Below the pieces are notes generated by a model. That model was not told the DNA's origin. It saw only the letters and a program-made list of their open reading frames with translations, and ran no database searches. The translations under genes were made by a program, and so were the position numbers. From a virus, in the IMG/VR virus record IMGVR_UViG_3300033571_001064, positions 1-20,094 of that record: a DNA stretch of 20,094 nucleotides; one strand, 5' to 3'. Shown in pieces: positions 13,167 through 20,094 of the stretch. The stretch's first letter is position 1. Each line of letters opens with the position of its first letter.

Positions 13167-16136
13167 TTAAATAATTATCCATCGGTTTAATGTAGCTGAT
13201 GCTATGATGGTGATTGAGTCTAAATAAAGTGCTGTCTTTGTTAATGCATCGTCAATGTAGTAACCATCTGGTGTAGTTATTGTCACCGTAGTACCATCAG
13301 CAAAATTCTTAATAAAAAACTTTTCATTGAAAGCAGCATTGTAATATGGTAATGTTACGGTTATACTAGGTGTAACGGGTGAACTTTTTACTACTACTAC
13401 ACCATGGTCGTTAATAGTCATGTCATAGTCTACATCTGTATATACTACTTTTAACGCTATACCTCCATCAGTAACTTGTAATGCAAGTCCATCTGTAGAA
13501 TCTAGTTCTATGGCTGCCTCATTACTAGAACCTACATATAAGCTAGGTGCATCTGCAATAGGTTTAAAGTCCTTGTTTATGTAGACATTACCTCTGTCTA
13601 GATGTAGTTCGTTATTGTCTAGGTTGTGATTTCTTTCTCCCGTGAATAGTAAGTCAGCATTGGCAAAGTTTTCGAATGCTTGGTCTGCATCTATCCCGTT
13701 TATTGTTCGTGTTTCTAAATTGGGAGTATATACTCCAGCCTCATCCACAGACCATCCACTACCTACTACTATACCACTCGCATTACTACCTATTTGATTG
13801 CCTTGTCCATAAACGCTTACATTAGCCATACGACTTACAGCACTAGCTTGTGACTCTCTCACATCACGCAATGACTCACCTATCAAAAAGTCATCTTCTC
13901 GTTTTACAAATCTTCGTGTTTTAAAAGGTGTAAATCTCAATGCATCGTCTACAGATAATAACTCCACTTGTGTTACATCGGGATTGTTCGCATCGTAGTC
14001 TATCACCTTGTTTATGTTCCACCAAGAATTATTAATTCGAATCTTGTCGGATAGTTTCAGTTTAGCTATGTCTACTGCATTTAGTCTAAAGTAAGCAGTC
14101 AACATCTTGCCCGAGTTGATTTGTTCAATTGTGCGTCTCCAATAAAGGTTGTATAGGTTGTTGTTTGTTAGCTGTGCATTGTAAAAATATCTATCGCACA
14201 CACCGAAATTTAAATCGAAATGAGGGTCACTAGGGTTATCAAAGTGAGTTACCATTGGGTAACTACTCACCTCCTCGTAATAGTCATATGTGATTGATTG
14301 ATTCGAATTGATAGTAACCGATTCAATTATTTTATAGGTCTCACATGGTTGTGCGCCACCATCGTATAAGATGCGTATGTTCGTGTTTGGTGCGATAAAT
14401 GAAATAGCTGGTACATAACAACCCCATGAATTGACCATTGTCGGAGTAGGTGAAAATATTACCTCTTTAGTGTCTACATCTTTAATATACTCGTTATCAA
14501 ATGTAAATTCCAACTGACCATACACCTCATTAGTGGCATCCTTGTATCCTACGTTTGCTTGGTCTTTGTCTTCTTTGTAAGTGAAAAGTATTTTCTTGTT
14601 CGTTAACTCAGGTAGAAATCTCAGCTTTTGGTCTTTGTTCTTTGCTAGTTTAGCTGTCCAATCTACCTCTGCACCATTGTCATAATAAGTGTCACGTTGT
14701 ACTAGCCTTAACACATTGCTATCTGTACCATCGTTGTCTACGTACAAGTTGTACATGGTGAATATAGACTTTACAAAATCTTTTTGTTTTATCTTTTTAG
14801 GTATATAACCATTCATAGATACAGCACCACCTACAACTAAAATCGTTTGGCTAGTAGTGACAGACATCTGTATGTCATAATCACATGCTACGTTTACAAT
14901 TGCATCTACACCCGTTGAACTATTCGTCTTTTTCCAAAATGACTTTTGACCCGTATACAATCGTGGCATGTCAGCACCTAGTCTAAACTGCAAGATGTCA
15001 CCAGCTTGACATCCACTTACCTCGACCTCTACTACTTGTAAACCATCAATGATGGTAGTCGTACCACTTACTAATGTATCATTGTTGTAGTAAAGTTTTT
15101 CCCCATTTAAAGGTGTAGTGTATATGACGTTTGATGTGCTATTTTTTGTTACATAGAACTTAGGTCGAATGTAGTATGCTGGTCCTGTAAAACCATAACC
15201 AGATGTGTCTTTCAAATAAGCTGTACTCGTGTGGGTGTTATCTTGGCTATAAGAGTAGTTTATGATAAACTTAAATGTTACTTTATCACCAGCACTTACG
15301 TCAAAAGGGAATTGATATTGTCCCGTTGACATGTCCCATATCGATTGAGGGTCATACTCATTATCCCAATTGGTAAGAGGCTCACTCCATGTGGTTTGGA
15401 ATCCATTACTAAAACCATCACTTACACCATTTACGGTATTACTTGTGATGTTGTACTCATCATAATTTATACTAGATAACTCCCCATTATATGGAATAAG
15501 TAATTTATCAAAGTTGCATTGGCTTAGTTCATCCCATACATAGCTATAACCAGCTTGTGCAAATATCCTGTCAAGATATGTCTTTGCGTATATAGCTGGT
15601 TTGTAATCCTTTAAGAAAGTATCTTTCGAGTCTGTGTAACCTAGCAGATATTTATACCCATCAGTTTGTGTATTGCCAAATGTAGTGAACACATCAACAG
15701 CAGTATAGGTGTGGTCTAGGTCGCTGAAATCTAAATCAGTTAATTCTAGGTTTGTTATCTTGGTAAAAAAGTCACTCTTGCTGTCTATGATAGCTACCTC
15801 GTACTCTATCTGTTGGTCTAGTGCATTCGTAGTTTGTTTCTTGACTACATTTAAAAGTTGTATATAGGCATTGTCTACAATCACTTCACCATCTTGCCAT
15901 ACAACACATGGAGTTAACCTATTGACATCAAATGTACCAGCAGATACGTTCACATCGTAATAGTGGTTAAGTAGGTTGTGATTGTTCCTAGTGTTGGCTA
16001 ATGTGATAGTCCGTGAAAATGTACCACCCTTTTTAGTCACATCACGAATGTCACTAACAGCAAAGTTTAATGGAAATGGCTTGTTATCTTTTACATCTAG
16101 ATAACCATCTTGAAGTTGAATGCGTATGTTAGACAT
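13167..16136 (-). CDS. Large tail-tip protein with C-terminal adhesin-like end
   Basis: A 989-aa protein. The N-terminal 100 residues (FAVSDIRDVTKKGGTFSRTI, then NTRNNHNLLNHYYDVNV) match a signature common at the head of large tail proteins of Bacteroidetes phages. A long middle region is beta-rich. At about 740-785 comes an Arg/Asp-rich helix (GESLRDVRESQASAV). The end, from about 869 on, is a fibre-like domain: YVGSSNEAAIELDSTDG, then ITVTLPYYNAAFNEKFFIKN and a closing strand ending in RWIII, a type of ending seen in many phage fibres. So it may combine a tail-tip hub with a receptor-binding end. No hydrolase motif is visible. Its ATG lies eight bases inside the end of the 471-aa gene. The role at the tip is inference; the N-terminal family likeness is moderately firm. 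Confidence 0.75.
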   Translation of the reverse strand: MSNIRIQLQDGYLDVKDNKPFPLNFAVSDIRDVTKKGGTFSRTITLANTRNNHNLLNHYYDVNVSAGTFDVNRLTPCVVWQDGEVIVDNAYIQLLNVVKKQTTNALDQQIEYEVAIIDSKSDFFTKITNLELTDLDFSDLDHTYTAVDVFTTFGNTQTDGYKYLLGYTDSKDTFLKDYKPAIYAKTYLDRIFAQAGYSYVWDELSQCNFDKLLIPYNGELSSINYDEYNITSNTVNGVSDGFSNGFQTTWSEPLTNWDNEYDPQSIWDMSTGQYQFPFDVSAGDKVTFKFIINYSYSQDNTHTSTAYLKDTSGYGFTGPAYYIRPKFYVTKNSTSNVIYTTPLNGEKLYYNNDTLVSGTTTIIDGLQVVEVEVSGCQAGDILQFRLGADMPRLYTGQKSFWKKTNSSTGVDAIVNVACDYDIQMSVTTSQTILVVGGAVSMNGYIPKKIKQKDFVKSIFTMYNLYVDNDGTDSNVLRLVQRDTYYDNGAEVDWTAKLAKNKDQKLRFLPELTNKKILFTYKEDKDQANVGYKDATNEVYGQLEFTFDNEYIKDVDTKEVIFSPTPTMVNSWGCYVPAISFIAPNTNIRILYDGGAQPCETYKIIESVTINSNQSITYDYYEEVSSYPMVTHFDNPSDPHFDLNFGVCDRYFYNAQLTNNNLYNLYWRRTIEQINSGKMLTAYFRLNAVDIAKLKLSDKIRINNSWWNINKVIDYDANNPDVTQVELLSVDDALRFTPFKTRRFVKREDDFLIGESLRDVRESQASAVSRMANVSVYGQGNQIGSNASGIVVGSGWSVDEAGVYTPNLETRTINGIDADQAFENFANADLLFTGERNHNLDNNELHLDRGNVYINKDFKPIADAPSLYVGSSNEAAIELDSTDGLALQVTDGGIALKVVYTDVDYDMTINDHGVVVVKSSPVTPSITVTLPYYNAAFNEKFFIKNFADGTTVTITTPDGYYIDDALTKTALYLDSITIIASATLNRWIII

Positions 16137-17544
16137 TGACTATGTTTTCGTTTGCCAATCGTATAGTGATTGTTTTTCTAAATAGGTTCTTGTTTCTCTG
16201 TTTCTCTATCTCGAATGATGAGTCTTGAATAATGCATGGGGTAAGCACATCGTTTTCAATAAAGAAAGTTCTCGGTGATGTAAGTAACTCCTCAAAGTAA
16301 ATTGCCATAGACTCAATCATCCAATTGGTGGATAGTTCATAGGTCTTGTCTACTTGTACACCTGTTATTTGCTCACCTACATCTGTAGTCGAATAGAGCC
16401 AATCACCACCACTTACATAGCCATATATGTTTTTGTTGTATGTCTGTCTTTGAATCGTTCCTCTTTCATATGATTTTAAGGTAAACGCAAATGTGTTGAA
16501 TGCTCCCATCCTATCAATAAAACCGATGTAGTAATCGTTTATTGAACATCGTCTATCTATGTAAAACTTAAACGACTGACCAAACTTTTCATCACCTACT
16601 TGGTAGTTGGTAGGATATATTTCGTACCATTCAGTATCGGGTTTGATTAATGGTGCTGTGCCCGATTCTACATATAAGTCGAGATTAGCTGCGCCTAATG
16701 GCATATAGGTAACGGTGTTCGTGTTTGGGATGTCCATTCTAAATATGTCACCATTGCTGTTCTCTACATATAACCCTTGTTGATAGCCTCCTGTCGAATT
16801 TATCATTAGCGCAGATAGCTGTTGGTCTTCACGAACATACATGCCATCAGTAGGCATAGATGTAAGTAGCTTGAAATTGTTACTACTTGGTTGGTAGTCA
16901 ACATAATTATAACTAGGAAAGTCTTTAAATGGCAATGCACCATTAAACACATATCTGTTCAACATCGTAGTGATGTTTCTCGTAATCGTCTTTCGACCAT
17001 CAGCATAGACAATCGTACCCGTAGTAAGTGAGGCATATGCAGCCTTATAAGGTAATGATATAGTAAACGATGTAGCACTTTGAACTGACACGATATTGTA
17101 AAGTCCATCTACATCTACTACGTTACTTCCCGATATAGATACTTGGTCACCAGCACTAAAGGTGTTTGATGTCGTAGTGTTCAATCTTAGATACCCTCCG
17201 TTATCTACGGGTGTGTTGATTGAGTAACTGATTTGATACTCTTCACCAACTTTGACATCGTACTTGTAAAAGCTATCTGTAGCATTTTGTCCACCTAATG
17301 TACCATACTCTTCAGTATAGGACATTTGACTTACTAGCAACCTAGACAAGTCGCATTCACCATAGCCATCACCGAATCTAGGGAGTATCTTAAATTCTTT
17401 CAATTTAGTAGCTGAACCCGATGGGTAAATGTCAAATACATATTTAAAACCTACTTGATTTTTGTTTGTGGAGTCCATGATATATTTAACAGGATTGTAT
17501 CCCGCTGTCCATAATTGTGGTGCTGCTATTGTTGTCTGTGCCAT
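16129..17544 (-). CDS. Tail-tip structural protein (Bacteroidetes phage type)
   Basis: A 471-aa beta-rich protein of a kind that precedes the large tail-tip gene in Bacteroidetes phages. It starts MAQTTIAAPQLWTAGYNPVK. Residues 112-187 look like an inserted domain: TFSAGDQVSISGSN, VDGLYNIVSVQSATSF and a closing TTGTIVYADG, a small beta unit often found in fibre proteins. After this the sequence resumes the main fold, with a Cys-containing RRCSINDYYIGFIDRMGAFN and KSYERGTIQRQTYNKNIYGY near residues 325-380. The end (FRKTITIRLANENIVNV) is an amphipathic strand. The start follows the large-terminase stop directly, and the TAA of that stop is part of the AATATAGTTATG element. A distal-tail or baseplate role is inferred from position only. 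Confidence 0.73.
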   Translation of the reverse strand: MAQTTIAAPQLWTAGYNPVKYIMDSTNKNQVGFKYVFDIYPSGSATKLKEFKILPRFGDGYGECDLSRLLVSQMSYTEEYGTLGGQNATDSFYKYDVKVGEEYQISYSINTPVDNGGYLRLNTTTSNTFSAGDQVSISGSNVVDVDGLYNIVSVQSATSFTISLPYKAAYASLTTGTIVYADGRKTITRNITTMLNRYVFNGALPFKDFPSYNYVDYQPSSNNFKLLTSMPTDGMYVREDQQLSALMINSTGGYQQGLYVENSNGDIFRMDIPNTNTVTYMPLGAANLDLYVESGTAPLIKPDTEWYEIYPTNYQVGDEKFGQSFKFYIDRRCSINDYYIGFIDRMGAFNTFAFTLKSYERGTIQRQTYNKNIYGYVSGGDWLYSTTDVGEQITGVQVDKTYELSTNWMIESMAIYFEELLTSPRTFFIENDVLTPCIIQDSSFEIEKQRNKNLFRKTITIRLANENIVNV

Positions 17545-17554
17545 AACTATATTA
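17542..17554 (-). promoter_or_regulatory. Start-codon-overlapping element, tail-tip gene
   Basis: TAATATAGTTATG on the minus strand; the TAA is the stop of the large terminase and the ATG starts the 471-aa gene. No TGTACA is found at 26 nt; a TGTACT lies 36 nt before the ATG, one helical turn further. Confidence 0.4.
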
Positions 17555-18703
17555 GAAACTAATGTATGAATCGTTTGTAAAGTACATTTCCTTTATAAAT
17601 GTCACAGCATAACGCACAGCATCCATGGCATCGTCAAATAGCTTAATCGGTTCATCTGTTATCATGTCACCTACTTTTTTATACTTGTAGTTTTCATATT
17701 CACGTATGATTCTTTTGTCATCTTTTGCATACACCTTAAACGATTTCACGTAATCAATACCTTGCTTAACTACCTTGTTGGCATTGTTCACGTTATAACC
17801 AGCATTCTGCATCTCTGCAATTATTTCGGGTCTAGAATAATCTGCTAGTATGTCATCTGTTTGATTGATGCCTAAGGTCTTAAACTTTTCGATAAGTTCC
17901 GATGTGGTCAAATATGACTCGTATATCACAGGCTCAATATAAATGTCATTGTCGCACCAATAAACTCTCATCAATGCAGTAGGGTGATTGTAACCAAAGT
18001 CTAACCCATATACATAGTTCTTGAACCTCATCGGTTTGTCACTAATAAAATCCCAAGTGTTGTATATATTAGTTCGTGATATTGCTTTCTCGCCAAGTGC
18101 GTAGATTTGATACTGCGCTTCGTCTGTGCGCTTTAAATCTTCAATCTGTCTCTTTATACTCTCAGGTAAAAAAGGATTGTCCTTGTACGTTGATTTGATT
18201 AGGATTGATTCGTCTTGTGGCAGTTCGTAAAGCCATGAAACCGAGTCACTAGGGTTGTAGTCAAAGATTAGTTTTTGTTCAGTACGCATATTCAACTGCT
18301 GAAAGTCATCAAACCAAAGTTCATTGGCTTCATTACACCACCCTATGTCACGCTTCCGACCTCGTATCTTTTGCTCGTCATCCACAGAAAAGAACTCTAC
18401 TATTGACCCGTTATTAAAACGATAGATGTTCTCACTCATGTTGTGATTCGTCTTTTCATAGATGTTTAGGTCTTTCATTATCTCGAAGAAATCACGCATC
18501 ACCGTTGCACGTAACGCTGGGAAAGTCTTTCGCACAATACTCACCACCTTGTTAGGATTTTGTAAGCAATACACGATAATAAGTTGACAGAGTGAATAGG
18601 TCTTTGATGAACGTGAACCACCTTGATTAATGATGAACCTCACACCACTATTCGATAGTGCTTGATAATTACGCTGAAAGATATTAGTTGCTTTTATTTC
18701 CAT
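17552..18703 (-). CDS. terL: Large terminase subunit
   Basis: The 383-aa packaging motor and nuclease (PBSX/XtmB-like terminase family). The ATPase half carries a Walker A motif GGSRSSKT at 28-35, a Walker B-like strand ending IGWCNEANE at about 120-128 with an acidic pair for catalysis, and FDYNPS (147-152), the coupling motif typical of this family. The nuclease half has three acidic clusters: GLDFGYNHPTA with Asp235, ADYSRPE with Asp288 and DDAMDAVRYA with Asp358/Asp361, as needed for metal binding in an RNase H-like fold. The length is a little short for the family but complete. The start lies within the 3' end of the nuclease-like gene (GGATGGAAATAA), so the two are coupled. All catalytic residues expected are visible. 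Confidence 0.96.
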   Translation of the reverse strand: MEIKATNIFQRNYQALSNSGVRFIINQGGSRSSKTYSLCQLIIVYCLQNPNKVVSIVRKTFPALRATVMRDFFEIMKDLNIYEKTNHNMSENIYRFNNGSIVEFFSVDDEQKIRGRKRDIGWCNEANELWFDDFQQLNMRTEQKLIFDYNPSDSVSWLYELPQDESILIKSTYKDNPFLPESIKRQIEDLKRTDEAQYQIYALGEKAISRTNIYNTWDFISDKPMRFKNYVYGLDFGYNHPTALMRVYWCDNDIYIEPVIYESYLTTSELIEKFKTLGINQTDDILADYSRPEIIAEMQNAGYNVNNANKVVKQGIDYVKSFKVYAKDDKRIIREYENYKYKKVGDMITDEPIKLFDDAMDAVRYAVTFIKEMYFTNDSYISF

Positions 18704-19044
18704 CCTATCAAATCTGTAATAGGTAATAGTATCCCCTTGCTCGTGTTATTGTCACCACCTAGTACATCTCTATTCGTGCCTAGATACTTTCTACACATGT
18801 CTTTTAATTCGTCCTTTTTGATAAGTACATACCTTTGCTTAACAACGATACAATAATAGTCCGACTCGCTTATGGCTATTCCTGACCTCTTTCCTCTACT
18901 TTCATATTCGACAAACACATTGCCCGTTATGTGTGCCTTTTGGTCATTCTTTACCTCTATCTTTTTACCTAGTAATTGTGCAAGTTCACGTTCAGCAACT
19001 TGTCCTACCTCTAAGTCATATTTAAAATCGGAGTTAAAATTCAT
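18694..19044 (-). CDS. Small PD-(D/E)XK-like nuclease (putative)
   Basis: A 116-aa protein between the two terminase genes. Its pattern fits a compact PD-(D/E)XK-type fold: an N-terminal helix with Glu18 and Glu20 (VAERELAQLL), a strand KKIEVKND (Glu30, Lys32, Asp34), then GNVFVEYESRGKRSGIA (Glu46, Glu48, Lys52) and a strand DYYCIVV. The C-terminal GGDNNTSKGILLPI is a loop I associate with phage proteins of this family. Which acidic residues bind metal cannot be settled without a structure. Both ends overlap the terminase genes, so all three are co-translated. It may trim or nick DNA during packaging, or resolve branched DNA before it enters the capsid. That role is inferred. Confidence 0.65.
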   Translation of the reverse strand: MNFNSDFKYDLEVGQVAERELAQLLGKKIEVKNDQKAHITGNVFVEYESRGKRSGIAISESDYYCIVVKQRYVLIKKDELKDMCRKYLGTNRDVLGGDNNTSKGILLPITDLIGWK

Positions 19045-19454
19045 TCATTGCTCCCATTCACAATGGTTACCTTAATCTCGTTTATCTTGTCACCTTGTGT
19101 TGTGATGTCCGTCTTTTCAGTAAGACCATTTAAACGCTGTGTGATAGATGGATTGAATTGTCCAACCATACCTCCCTCTATTTGGTCTTGTCGTATCTCT
19201 CTCTTTATACGTTGACAGATAGTGCAATATTCTTGATAAGAACCATTTGAGTTATTGAAATAATGGTCTAAGGTTAACCCTATTGAATAACCATATACTT
19301 CTAATCCCTCCATTGTAAGAGGTGGCATGTGCTTTTCTATCTTTACTCCTGTAGCTGTAGCCTTTTGTATTTCTCTTGGTTTAAGGCTTTTCTTATAGTC
19401 TTCGAATATCTTATAGAGTTTCTCAGGAGTCTCTATGTATTTTTTCTTTGCCAT
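19041..19454 (-). CDS. terS: Small terminase subunit (GP3-package-like)
   Basis: A 137-aa protein placed upstream of the large terminase. MPPLTMEGLEVYGYSIGLTL (43-62) is the opening helix-turn-helix-like region known from gp3-type DNA-packaging proteins, in which a Pro-Pro-Leu-Thr-x-x-Gly motif begins the DNA-recognition part. The following YCTICQRIKREIRQDQIEGG (76-95) and FNPSITQRLNGLTEK (100-114) complete the typical pattern. The last 25 residues form a beta hairpin and acidic tail. These proteins bind the packaging site and regulate the large subunit. The start is preceded by GACGAACACCAATGG, with A residues but no Shine-Dalgarno. Its stop overlaps the start of the nuclease-like gene (ATGA). 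Confidence 0.87.
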   Translation of the reverse strand: MAKKKYIETPEKLYKIFEDYKKSLKPREIQKATATGVKIEKHMPPLTMEGLEVYGYSIGLTLDHYFNNSNGSYQEYCTICQRIKREIRQDQIEGGMVGQFNPSITQRLNGLTEKTDITTQGDKINEIKVTIVNGSNE

Positions 19455-19475
19455 TGGTGTTCGTCTTTTTGTGGA

Positions 19476-19706
19476 TTAAACATCTTTCTTTCGTCTTCGT
19501 GTTTTTCTCTCTTCGAGTTTCTCTTTCACTTCCTCTACGATGACATCCTTAACGATTTCTACCAAGTCTTCAAAAATCTCAAAACCCAATGCTTTAATTC
19601 GTGCCATCATCTCAGGCTTGATTTTGTCTACTTCAATTTTGATTTGACCAAGAATAGGGTCGTACTTGGTTAAAATCTTTCCTTTAAATTCATCTTTGAT
19701 TTTCAT
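19476..19706 (-). CDS. Hypothetical 76-aa charged helical protein
   Basis: Not recognised. A strongly charged protein rich in Lys, Glu and Ile/Val: an N-terminal strand region (GKILTKYDPILGQIKIEV), then helices (KPEMMARIKALGFEIFEDLV), and a C-terminal helix of Glu and Lys ending in a basic TRRRKKD tail. There is no membrane segment or cysteine. It could bind DNA through the tail or act as a small terminase partner, but nothing in the sequence shows this. It starts inside the last codons of the 55-aa gene (overlap of 17 bases in another frame) and is 21 bases before the small terminase. Confidence 0.75.
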   Translation of the reverse strand: MKIKDEFKGKILTKYDPILGQIKIEVDKIKPEMMARIKALGFEIFEDLVEIVKDVIVEEVKEKLEERKTRRRKKDV

Positions 19707-19857
19707 CTCTAATTTGATTTACGTAAATAATATAAACAAATATACCTATCCCTATGATAGGCTCTGTATAATCACTCCTAAACACTAAGCTGCAACCCAA
19801 AATTATTAAGTTCACCAGCATTAAAAGTTCTAGCAGTCTACTTATATTCCATTTCAT
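19690..19857 (-). CDS. Small two-membrane-segment protein (possible holin)
   Basis: A 55-aa open frame beginning MKWNISRLLELLMLVNLIIL. It has two hydrophobic segments, about residues 8-25 and 34-46 (EPIIGIGIFVYIIYV), joined by a short charged turn (FRSDYTE) and ending in a basic/acidic tail (NQIRDENQR). It fills what would otherwise be an empty stretch of about 130 bases and overlaps the stop of the HTH gene upstream (20 bases) and the start of the 76-aa gene (17 bases), as coupled genes in this window do. Size and two segments suit a class II holin, though a Leu-Gly-Cys at residues 20-22 weakly resembles a lipobox. No endolysin is in view to support lysis. The real role is unknown. Confidence 0.5.
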   Translation of the reverse strand: MKWNISRLLELLMLVNLIILGCSLVFRSDYTEPIIGIGIFVYIIYVNQIRDENQR

Positions 19858-20094
19858 TTGCTATCTGTTTGATTTCTTGCTTCATTTCTTTGATGTAACT
19901 ATGCGCAGACATGGTGCTTATGCCAAAGTGACTACCCATCTTTCTACATGATGTGATGCCTTTATCGTAATAGGTTTCAAACACTATTTTTTTTACTTGG
20001 TCTTTTTGATTTTCACGATAATGCTTACAGGCTGACATTTGTAAGTTATATCTTTCCTCTATGAGTAGTTTTTCTTCTAGGTCTGTGTCTATGA
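19838..20094 (-). CDS. Small HTH protein, 5' end outside the window (probable)
   Basis: The protein reads MSACKHYRENQKDQVKKIVF from an ATG at 20038, but the same frame stays open without a stop for all 18 codons up to the window edge and reads like a real protein (DTDLEEKLLIEERYNLQ). The gene therefore probably begins outside; a start at 20038 (66 aa) is the alternative. The central part (about 30-55 counted from 20038) has a helix-turn-helix look: ITSCRKMGSHFGIS with a short second helix MSAHSYIKEMKQE. Such proteins upstream of terminase genes may be a regulator or a terminase-related DNA-binding protein. Its stop overlaps the start of the 55-aa gene. No exact family is recognised. Confidence 0.6.
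   Translation of the reverse strand, partial: IDTDLEEKLLIEERYNLQMSACKHYRENQKDQVKKIVFETYYDKGITSCRKMGSHFGISTMSAHSYIKEMKQEIKQIANEMEYK

Noticed and set aside
1-20094. CRISPR array, tRNA, rRNA, insertion sequence or attachment site
   Set aside because: No regularly spaced direct repeats, no tRNA-like cloverleaf noticed, no transposase or terminal inverted repeats, no integrase. Reading by eye could miss a divergent tRNA.

Overview
This window looks like the packaging and virion-structure region of a tailed phage or prophage (siphovirus-like) of a Bacteroidetes host, probably a flavobacterium or relative. The basis is AT-rich DNA, absence of Shine-Dalgarno-like leaders at most starts, one promoter matching the Bacteroidetes form (TTTG - 17 nt - TAnnTTTG), and proteins that resemble Bacteroidetes-phage portal, tail-tube and tail-tip families. 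No integrase, replication, lysis-enzyme, tRNA or host gene is visible, so temperate versus lytic cannot be decided.

Almost everything is on the minus strand and is read from high to low coordinates. In that order: a small HTH protein cut by the window edge (20094-19838); a 55-aa two-membrane-segment protein (19857-19690); a 76-aa charged protein; the small terminase (19454-19041); a small nuclease-like protein (19044-18694); the large terminase (18703-17552); two tail-tip proteins of 471 and 989 aa; the tape measure (13137-10582); a tail-terminator-like protein with an added C-terminal module; an 821-aa tail fibre with YadA-type head repeats; small and fibre-like proteins (86, 314 and 80 aa); and a gp10-like protein (5944-5504). 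Most neighbours overlap by 1-10 bases, so translation is probably coupled. After a switch of strand come a protease-scaffold protein (4192-3239), the major capsid protein (3233-2316), a probable tail-tube protein (2270-1764), a 115-aa conserved protein and the portal (1329-7).

The odd part is 4193-5514. Two genes on the plus strand encode proteins that resemble each other and look like tail-assembly chaperones. They sit behind their own Bacteroidetes-type promoter and a 7-bp perfect dyad, inside an otherwise one-directional structural region and about 5 kb from the tape measure.

Four minus-strand genes with short gaps upstream (115-aa gene, protease-scaffold, tape measure, 471-aa tail-tip) share a near-identical element, AATATAGTTATG, whose last three bases are the start codon. 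Two of the four also have TGTACA exactly 26 nt before the ATG. This suggests a phage-specific promoter giving leaderless messages, or a translation-initiation signal. Two intrinsic terminators bracket the probable tail-tube gene. No stretch of more than about 120 bases is without a gene.
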